Below are positions 30,291 to 37,153 of a stretch of 37,826 nt of DNA, piece by piece. The notes beneath the pieces were generated by a model, which searched no databases, was not told the DNA's origin, and saw only the letters and a list, made by a program, of their open reading frames with translations. The position numbers and the translations under genes are program-made. Location of the stretch: the NCBI GenBank assembly GCA_027031495.1, contig JALVQA010000012.1, forward strand, positions 44,816-82,641. Direction: 5' to 3'. Positions within the stretch are counted from its first letter, which is position 1; each line of letters opens with the position of its first letter. This DNA comes from Candidatus Moraniibacteriota bacterium. GTDB lineage: Bacteria > Patescibacteriota > Minisyncoccia > Moranbacterales > GCA-2747515.

Positions 30291-31394
30291 ATGAAAAAAA
30301 AATATACAAAAAGTGGATTTACCACATTAATCTATGCAATTATTGCATCAATTATTACTGTTATCACAATGCTACTTGGCATGTTCTTTGTAAAAAATAC
30401 ACAGAATCAACAACCGCATGCTCTGTTGGATAACTTATCAGATGCGATAGCATCTTTATCGCAATCATCAGACGGAACAACACACCAGGCAACTGTAAAA
30501 ACCTCGCAACGTCAACAAAAAACACAGACAACACCGCAAGCACCGACGCCGCCAGGTAACACAACAGAGGCGACAGAGCCGCCGCGCCCAACAAGCATCG
30601 GCATTGGCGCTGTAAGTAGAGTTGTCGTGTCAGATAATAACAACACAAACACTGCACAGCATGCTCAAACTGCAACAACAGACACCACAACTACAACAGA
30701 CACACAACAGACACAAGATACTTCCTCTACCACAAATGACGCTACCGATACCACTGACACGGCAACTCCCGTCCCAAGCGGTGCAGTGACTCCCGGTGCA
30801 AAGAGTGATGGCACAGATGGATTTGTAGCGGACGCCGGCGGTGCAAGCGCGCTTCATGGCGAAATTTGGGACTACTGTGGACGCAAGGACGCAGAATGGA
30901 TGAGCCAAAAGTGGAACAAGGCTTGTGCACGCAGCAAAGTAACTGGCACATTTACAAATGTTGCAAAGAAGAGTAGTCCCGGTACGTTAACACTGACAAT
31001 TTGTGGTGACCACGACGATCCGTGTAAACATGGTGATGTTGAAAGCGGTCACAACGATTGTGGTCACGACTTTAGTGGCGGTGAGGTGATGCATGCATAC
31101 ATTGATGATGTTGATCTTGGCCTCCTCTTTAGCACTTTTGCAGATGACGATCGCTTTGGCGGTCTTAAGGGCGGGCCGAGTGTGGACCGTGGCACCATTC
31201 AAGCTGCAGTTATGACTGGCACAGCACAACTTACAGCAGATGAGATTGCTCGCATTACACAAGACGGTAAAATTACTCTTACTTTTGATATGCCGTACGG
31301 TGGCATGGTTGATATTTACCCAGGACCCGAAAGTGATTTGCATCACGACGTCTGTAGCTGGCAAGAGTATATTAAAATTGACTTACAGTACTGA
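30291..31394 (+). CDS. Hypothetical secreted/membrane-anchored protein with Thr/Gln-rich linker
   Basis: MKKKYTKSGFTTLIYAIIASIITVITMLLGMFFV anchor, low-complexity T/Q/P linker, C-terminal Cys-containing domain. Confidence 0.8.
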   Translation: MKKKYTKSGFTTLIYAIIASIITVITMLLGMFFVKNTQNQQPHALLDNLSDAIASLSQSSDGTTHQATVKTSQRQQKTQTTPQAPTPPGNTTEATEPPRPTSIGIGAVSRVVVSDNNNTNTAQHAQTATTDTTTTTDTQQTQDTSSTTNDATDTTDTATPVPSGAVTPGAKSDGTDGFVADAGGASALHGEIWDYCGRKDAEWMSQKWNKACARSKVTGTFTNVAKKSSPGTLTLTICGDHDDPCKHGDVESGHNDCGHDFSGGEVMHAYIDDVDLGLLFSTFADDDRFGGLKGGPSVDRGTIQAAVMTGTAQLTADEIARITQDGKITLTFDMPYGGMVDIYPGPESDLHHDVCSWQEYIKIDLQY

Positions 31395-31427
31395 TCTTTA
31401 TCTAGAAAATAAATTACACAAAAGAAA

Positions 31428-31463
31428 AAAGCTCACAGTAAATACATACTGTGAGCTTTGTTT
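31428..31463. terminator. Hairpin terminator
   Basis: aaagctcacagta-aataca-tactgtgagcttt with T-rich tail. Confidence 0.8.
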
Positions 31464-31517
31464 ATTACCAACAATACATCTTGTGCGATAACGCTGTGCG
31501 TTGCTGGCAATTAAAAA

Positions 31518-31697
31518 TTACAAAAACAAAAAGAGCCATAAAAACCATGCAGCTGCTGCAATGAGCAGCCCGCCACAGCCATAAAGCGCCAACATGACGC
31601 CCATCGCCGCACCAGTTGTCTTGGTTACGATCACGTACGGTGCAGCGATACAAACAATCGTCGTAAGTATCGGAAAAATAATTGTCGGATTTTTCAT
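31518..31697 (-). CDS. Small membrane protein, 59 aa, absent from the supplied ORF track
   Basis: MKNPTIIFPILTTIVCIAAPYVIVTKTTGAAMGVMLALYGCGGLLIAAAAWFLWLFLFL* preceded by an aaaggagcaaaaa-ATG ribosome-binding site. Confidence 0.75.
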   Translation of the reverse strand: MKNPTIIFPILTTIVCIAAPYVIVTKTTGAAMGVMLALYGCGGLLIAAAAWFLWLFLFL

Positions 31698-32087
31698 TTT
31701 TTGCTCCTTTCGTCACAGCCGCTACTGTGACTACCTTAGATAGCTTACGTGTAAGCGGCACGCATTGCTTGTGTAGTGGCACATGGACGTGTTTGAAAAC
31801 ACATGTCATTTCTATCATAAATATAGATGTTTGCCAAATAATAATATTGCACGATAACAAAAACTATTACAACAATGATGCTATTGTGAAAAAATAATTG
31901 AGAAAGTACAATGCATGTGCATGTTACTACTCAATTGCAATAAGACCGCTAATACAAGACACTTATACAACTCGCCACATATAGTAAACGTAACACTACC
32001 GCCTGCTCTTTTTTTTCATTTACCGCATGCACTTGTGCCAATGTTATACTTATTACAAAGGCCATAATATTACTACATAAAAACACT

Positions 32088-32702
32088 ATGAAAAACAAAA
32101 CTTTACACACTGTTCCACTCTTTCTCCTTGAGATCTATTTTGTTCTCTTTACGGCACTTGCCTTCTCGCCCGTAGATAGGCGCACATGGCTTGTTGAAAA
32201 TGCAACCGTCTGGATTATCCTTGCTGTTATTATCACACTTTATGTTCGTGGTATTCGTTTCTCTAATACATCGTATATTCTCATGAGCGTTCTTATTTAT
32301 CTCCATACCATTGGCGGACACTACACTTTTGCACATGTTCCCTTTGAGTGGGTTACAAATTTTTTTGGTTTTGAGCGCAATAATTTTGATCGCCTCGCAC
32401 ACTTTACCGTTGGCTTTTACGCCTTCCCTATTGCTGAGTGGCTCTATAGAAAAAGGCTTGTCGCACATCGCTTCCTTCTCTACACATATCCCGTTTTTGC
32501 TATTGCAACAATTGCAATGAGCTATGAGCTTATAGAATGGGTTTATGCCACATCGTCAGATCCTGCTGCTGGCGCTGCATACCTCGGCAGTCAGGGTGAT
32601 CAGTGGGATGCGCAAAAGGATATGTTTGCTGACACACTTGGCGCTATTGTTGCTGTCGTATTCTTCGGTTTTTTGCATAGGAAACGTATGCATAAAAAAT
32701 AG
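32088..32702 (+). CDS. DUF2238 / YjdF-like membrane protein
   Basis: HTIGGHYTFAHVPFEWV...ERNNFDRLAHFTVGFYAFPIAEWL. Confidence 0.85.
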   Translation: MKNKTLHTVPLFLLEIYFVLFTALAFSPVDRRTWLVENATVWIILAVIITLYVRGIRFSNTSYILMSVLIYLHTIGGHYTFAHVPFEWVTNFFGFERNNFDRLAHFTVGFYAFPIAEWLYRKRLVAHRFLLYTYPVFAIATIAMSYELIEWVYATSSDPAAGAAYLGSQGDQWDAQKDMFADTLGAIVAVVFFGFLHRKRMHKK

Positions 32703-32721
32703 TATTTTAATACTATTTTTG

Positions 32722-32751
32722 TTGACACAAACACTGTATTATTGCTATAGT
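32722..32751 (+). promoter_or_regulatory. Sigma70-type promoter
   Basis: TTGACA - 18 nt - TATAGT, upstream of the 32824 CDS. Confidence 0.65.
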
Positions 32752-32823
32752 ATCGATGTTCTTTAATATTTTTCCGACACAACGTCGGCCCATTCCCGCG
32801 GGCAAAGGGAAAGGAGCGCAACA

Positions 32824-33537
32824 ATGCATATTCTTCTTATTGAAAACGATCCACACAATACTGCTATAGCATGGAGAGTGCTTTCTTCTCACAATACACA
32901 CATTTCCCTTGCAACAAACCTTTCTGAGGCATTTGTAGCACTACACAGAACAAAGCAACAACCAGATCTCGTTATCTGTAATTGGTTTTTCTTTGATGTA
33001 GGTGGCGGTTATGATTGTGGTATTTACGATAATCGCTTCCAAAGAAGCATTGAAGATTTGCCCAATGATTGGAAAGAGCAATTCATTGAAAATAGAAAAG
33101 CATCTCGTAACAATGCCATGTGTACAACAACCGGTCACATCATCAGTAGAAATAAAAATATTGCTCTACAATCCATTGAACAGATAGCACCGCACTTTGG
33201 TATACACTATACACCGGGTAATTACAGTAGCAATCGCATTGGCGTCCCATACGGCATGCTTATACATGCTGCATGCAAGAAGCTAAATATTCGCTTCATG
33301 TTTGTCACAAATATACCTCATGGCAGCGAAGAGATTGGTCTCGGATTGTTTGCAAGCGGCTTAATTGGTGAATTAATTGCAAAAGAAATTATTCACTACT
33401 ACAATAACCGTTTTTGCAATAAAATTCTTAAGCACGGTGTCTATCTTTTATGCATCTCTCCAAATGGCATTATCTATACCGGAGAAAAAAGAGATTGTCG
33501 TGGCTATGAGAAATTGCGCGAGTGGTATAAGACATAG
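32824..33537 (+). CDS. Hypothetical protein with N-terminal response-regulator receiver-like segment
   Basis: MHILLIENDPHNTAIAWRVL...DLVICNWFF; preceded by aaaggagcgcaaca-ATG. Confidence 0.7.
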   Translation: MHILLIENDPHNTAIAWRVLSSHNTHISLATNLSEAFVALHRTKQQPDLVICNWFFFDVGGGYDCGIYDNRFQRSIEDLPNDWKEQFIENRKASRNNAMCTTTGHIISRNKNIALQSIEQIAPHFGIHYTPGNYSSNRIGVPYGMLIHAACKKLNIRFMFVTNIPHGSEEIGLGLFASGLIGELIAKEIIHYYNNRFCNKILKHGVYLLCISPNGIIYTGEKRDCRGYEKLREWYKT

Positions 33538-33562
33538 TGCCACATATCAACCATCCCTTCTC

Positions 33563-33598
33563 AGCGTTGCAATAATGATTTATTGCAACGCTTTTTTT
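33563..33598 (+). terminator. Strong Rho-independent terminator
   Basis: agcgttgcaataa-tgat-ttattgcaacgct-ttttttat. Confidence 0.9.
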
Positions 33599-34065
33599 AT
33601 TTTAAAGATATGCATATATTACATGATAATAAAGATAAAAAATACATAATCATAAAGACATATTACAATTATTGCACACCTGTCAATGCCACATACTTTA
33701 CGTGGTTCATCACACGATATGTCGCGCAATTTCTGCTTTTTACAGCGGCGGTCTTCTCGTCCAAAAACATGCCAAATACTGTCGGCTCTATGTCACTGTT
33801 GTAGGTACAATGCTCAAATCCGAACAGGTTGCATTTTAATGGTAATCCCCCTCTCTCCTGTTCAAATTCCATGGTATCCAAAAGCTAGTCGTGCATTTTT
33901 CAACTTTCCACAGTCTTGGTTTTATCCAACATTCTGTCGGAAAGAGTTAATTTTCTATGGTTAATATGGGCGATGATGGAAAAATTCCTGATATTTTTTA
34001 AAGATTTTGATGATATAATTTTGCCTACTTTTGAGGAATTATATCATAGATTGAAACATAGGTGA

Positions 34066-34326
34066 CTATCTTAAAATCTCCGACTTAAAAAATCTCTCTT
34101 GAAATTCCGTCAGGACCTTAATTTGTTCATCGCTGTAATTTTGACCGTCAGGAACAACTACCAATTTATCATCATCGTCGTCATCCATTCTATGAATAAT
34201 GGCGATGCATCTTCCCTCAAACTCATTCAAGAGTTCAAAAACTCCAAGAATATAGACCTCCAACTCTTCCCCATCAGGTGCTTTTGTGTCCGAGATATAA
34301 CGCCCGCGAGTATGCAACGTTTTCAT
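34066..34326 (-). pseudogene. 5'-truncated inorganic-pyrophosphatase-like small protein
   Basis: YISDTKAPDGEELEVYILGVFELLNEFEGRCIAIIHRMDDDDDDKLVVVPDGQNYSDEQIKVLTEFQERFFKSEI resembles the C-terminal part of this family; the usual N-terminal part is absent and the ORF upstream runs into palindromic sequence. Confidence 0.6.
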
Positions 34327-34379
34327 TTTAACAAAAACTTGCTTTTGGATTGAGGAAATGTAGCGAAGCGGTGTATACG

Positions 34380-34572
34380 CGTTGTTATCCGAAGTGTCGC
34401 GGAGCGACGCAAGGATGACAACGAGCTTGCTCGCGGGCGTTGATGCAAAATGGAGCGGAGCGACATTTTGGATCAACGTTAGGGATATACGAAGTTTTTC
34501 TGTAGCGTAGCGGAAGAAAATTTGGGTGAGGGGCGAGCTGAGCCCCGAACCGTATATCCCTTGTTATACGCC
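34380..34572. repeat. Element A: series of nested palindromes ending in a GTTATAC core-like site
   Basis: CGTTGTTATCC/GGATGACAACG (34380-34423); CGTTGATgCAAAATG/CATTTTGgATCAACG (34438-34478); GGGATATACG/CGTATATCCC (34482-34560) enclosing GGGGC/GCCCC; then TTGTTATACGCC. Confidence 0.8.
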
Positions 34573-34625
34573 CCGACGACTGAAAGGAGGAGAGCGAAGC
34601 GTGGCACGAAGCGTAGCGGAGTAAG

Positions 34626-34694
34626 TTCAAAAAATATTTTTCGTTCTCATCAATAAGATAGGCTTTCCTCATTAATTATAAATTTGATTTTTTC
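34626..34694 (-). repeat. Left imperfect inverted repeat flanking the monophosphatase gene
   Basis: Minus strand shares AAAAAATCAAATTTAT, GAAAGCYTATCTT and GAAAAATATTTTTTGAA blocks, in order, with 35600-35671 plus strand. Confidence 0.75.
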
Positions 34695-34697
34695 CTA

Positions 34698-34742
34698 TTT
34701 GAAAAATGAAAGAGGGGTTAGGGGTGAATTCCATTTTTCAAA
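34698..34742 (-). repeat. Hairpin with CACCCCTAACCCCTCT loop directly after the IMPase stop
   Basis: TTTGAAAAATG stem with CATTTTTCAAA; loop on minus strand GAATTCACCCCTAACCCCTCTTT. Confidence 0.7.
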
Positions 34743-34747
34743 ACTGC

Positions 34748-35512
34748 TTATTTTACTGCTTGTAGTAACTCATCATGAATAACTCCATTAGATATGATAA
34801 TATTATCTTTTGAAATATCAAACTCATCTCCATTCCAATCTGTAACTTTTCCTCCAGCTTCTTCAACTAGTAAATAATGACAATAATCCCAAGGAGATGA
34901 ACCCTTTGAAATAAAACCATCATATCTATCACATGCAATTCCTGAAATTTCATCATGGCAACACATATTATTTTTTACTTGATGTACATTTGCAATTATT
35001 TTTGAAACAACCTGCTTTTCTAATTGTTTATCTGGCAAGGTTCTTATATTCAAATCAGATAATTCTAAAGTTCTATCACTTACTTTAATTTGCTTATTAT
35101 TAAGAAAAGTTCCTTCGTTCTTAATAGCACAAAATAAATCTTTTGTTATTGGATTATAGGTTATTGATAAAATTGTTTTTCCATTCTTCACTAGACCAAT
35201 CCCTATAAAGAATACAGGAATATTTCTCACAAAATTTCTTGTTCCGTCTATTGGATCAACAACAAATGAATATTCTGATTTTTTTGTTATTTCAGAAGCC
35301 TCTTCACTTATTATGGAAATTTCAGGATATTTATTTTCAAGATGTTTCAAAATAATATCATTAACTTCAATATCATATTTTGTTAATAAATCATTTGCAT
35401 CTCTTTTTGAAGATGCTTCTTTGTTTTTATCTTCATATCCATTTGCAACAATTTCTCCAACTTTATATAAAAGTTGCTCTAAATCATTTTTAATTTTATT
35501 AAGGTCAAGCAT
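34748..35512 (-). CDS. Inositol monophosphatase family protein
   Basis: SEEASE, VDPIDGTRNF and PWDYCHYLLVEEAGG catalytic motifs. Confidence 0.92.
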   Translation of the reverse strand: MLDLNKIKNDLEQLLYKVGEIVANGYEDKNKEASSKRDANDLLTKYDIEVNDIILKHLENKYPEISIISEEASEITKKSEYSFVVDPIDGTRNFVRNIPVFFIGIGLVKNGKTILSITYNPITKDLFCAIKNEGTFLNNKQIKVSDRTLELSDLNIRTLPDKQLEKQVVSKIIANVHQVKNNMCCHDEISGIACDRYDGFISKGSSPWDYCHYLLVEEAGGKVTDWNGDEFDISKDNIIISNGVIHDELLQAVK

Positions 35513-35599
35513 AATATTTAATATTGGTTAAGATTTATAAAATTATTCATTTTCGGAACGGAGTGGAGAAAACACCAATTATCCCCCTCTTTTATTTTA

Positions 35600-35671
35600 G
35601 AAAAAATCAAATTTATTCCCCTTTTTAGAAAGCTTATCTTCATCGTTCATCTTAGAAAAATATTTTTTGAA
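35600..35671 (+). repeat. Right imperfect inverted repeat flanking the monophosphatase gene
   Basis: See 34626-34694; similarity may extend out to about 35571 (ATCCCCCTCTTTTATTTT). Confidence 0.75.
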
Positions 35672-35673
35672 TT

Positions 35674-35754
35674 GCGTATATGAGAAGTTGCGACCAACGG
35701 GAGCAATTTGGGTTGAGGCTCTGCAAGAGCCGAACCTCATATACGCTGTTAGGC
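35674..35754. repeat. Element B: palindrome GCGTATATGAG...CTCATATACGC ending in TGTTAGGC core-like site
   Basis: Outer 11-bp stem, inner GGCTC-tgcaa-GAGCC stem, then TGTTAGGC; shares AATTTGGGT-GAG(G) and CGAAC with element A. Confidence 0.8.
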
Positions 35755-35875
35755 GAGGGTGAGCGAGGAACGAGCGAAAGTGCAACGACCCCGAAGCGTA
35801 CATTTTTTATCTTTTTTCTTTCATAATTGTTTCCCGCGTAGCTTTTATTATTAAATGCAAAACAAAATTTTTCTG

Positions 35876-35926
35876 TTTTGGGCGAAGGGCAGAGGGGATT
35901 AAGGGGTGAATGCCCGTAGCCCAAAA
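35876..35926 (-). repeat. Second hairpin with ATTCACCCCTTAATCCCCTCT loop, directly after the SDH protease stop
   Basis: TTTTGGGCgaaGGGC paired with GCCCgtaGCCCAAAA; loop motif shared with 34698-34742 but with a different stem sequence. Confidence 0.75.
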
Positions 35927-35930
35927 CTCC

Positions 35931-36890
35931 TTATTTCTTCTTATTTTGAGGTTGGTTTACAAGAACTTGTTGAAATTGTTTACCCCAAGAAACTCCATTT
36001 GTAGTTTCAAATAATTTTACAAAAGGAGAAATATTAAAGAATCCGTTTAATAAAACATATGCTTCCCACAACAATTCCTGCAAGGTGTCATCGGCTAATT
36101 CGATATTCAATCCAAATTTTTGTAATTTTTTTAATGAAAGAGGTCTTGAATGGAGTAAATGTTTGTCATAATCAGAAAAATAATTCACCGCTTTTTTAAT
36201 TTTTGGAGACAGCCCTTTTTTATTCTCAAACATATATTCTTTTATCCAGTTAGAAACTAATTTTTTTGATAACTTTTCTGAATCTTCACATAATTCCAAT
36301 AATTCAATCGTATATTTTTCAATTAAGGGTATATATGCAGGCAAAGACTCTGGGCCATCTTTTGCAATTTTCTCTTTTATTTTCTCAAAACCTCTTTTTA
36401 TTGATCTTGCAGGAATACCATTAATTTGTGGATCAATAGGTCCTAATACTGCACTTGAATGCAAAATAATTGAATTGCCAGAAAGGGCTAACATGGTAGC
36501 CGCTGAATATGCAGAATGAGGAATAAGAAAATTAACTTTTTCAAATCTATTTCTAAGAATTAATACAATTCTTTCTGTTGCATCTGGTTTTCCTCCTGGG
36601 CTATGAATTAATACATCAACTTCTTTAATATCTTTTGCAACTGAATTGACCATATCAGTAAAACCATCAATATCTTCTAAATCAATAAAATTTGGAATGC
36701 CAGGTGGAAGTTGCCCTAAAAATTTTGTTGCATAAACAAGCAAGGGTTTTTCCCTGTATTTTTCAATATCTTCATAACAAGCTTTTCTTAAATTTAAGGG
36801 GTTTATTTCTTTTTTGTTTTTTTGCACCTCAAGAAGAAAATCATGCCAATCTTGTATAGTTTTAAATTTTTTGCGTTGAGGAGTAGCCAT
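35931..36890 (-). CDS. SDH-type (serine dehydrogenase proteinase / ClpP-crotonase fold) protease
   Basis: VDVLIHSPGGKPDATERIVLILR, IPHSAYSAATMLALSG, SSAVLGPIDPQI. Confidence 0.88.
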   Translation of the reverse strand: MATPQRKKFKTIQDWHDFLLEVQKNKKEINPLNLRKACYEDIEKYREKPLLVYATKFLGQLPPGIPNFIDLEDIDGFTDMVNSVAKDIKEVDVLIHSPGGKPDATERIVLILRNRFEKVNFLIPHSAYSAATMLALSGNSIILHSSAVLGPIDPQINGIPARSIKRGFEKIKEKIAKDGPESLPAYIPLIEKYTIELLELCEDSEKLSKKLVSNWIKEYMFENKKGLSPKIKKAVNYFSDYDKHLLHSRPLSLKKLQKFGLNIELADDTLQELLWEAYVLLNGFFNISPFVKLFETTNGVSWGKQFQQVLVNQPQNKKK

Positions 36891-37083
36891 AAATATTGGT
36901 TTTATAATTTAAAGTTGAACTTTGCGCAGATTCATAGGTAGTTTTTCTTCCCATTGCAATATCTGCCCTATCCATTATTTCTATAGTTTTTTTATAAAAA
37001 TCAAAGGATTCAAATGCTTTTTTATTGGCATTTTTCACTTTTTTAGAAAATACTTGTTGAGTTGTAGTTTTTTTCTTAGTCAT
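36862..37083 (-). CDS. Small Lys/Thr-rich protein, 73 aa
   Basis: ORF overlapping the start of the SDH gene by 29 nt, same strand; possible operon partner. Confidence 0.5.
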   Translation of the reverse strand: MTKKKTTTQQVFSKKVKNANKKAFESFDFYKKTIEIMDRADIAMGRKTTYESAQSSTLNYKTNIYGYSSTQKI

Positions 37084-37153
37084 ATTGAATTTAATAGAAT
37101 TAAAACATATTAAATATATAGGTCAATTATAGCAATTTTTTATAAAATTTCAA

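Noticed and set aside
31465-31860. 131-aa minus-strand ORF
   Set aside because: Out of frame with the better supported 59-aa ORF that has a clear ribosome-binding site
33786-33880. Possible tRNA because of a GTTCAAATTCC-like T-arm
   Set aside because: No matching acceptor, D or anticodon stems could be found
33669-33881. 70-aa minus-strand ORF (MDTMEFEQERGGLPLKCN...)
   Set aside because: No recognisable domain, and it reads through the hairpin at 33822-33863; insufficient support for a CDS
34482-35754. Calling elements A and B definite integron attC sites
   Set aside because: Core-like GTTAGGC/GTTATAC sites are present, but a complementary R'' at the expected position is not seen and no integrase is in the window; kept as a hypothesis only
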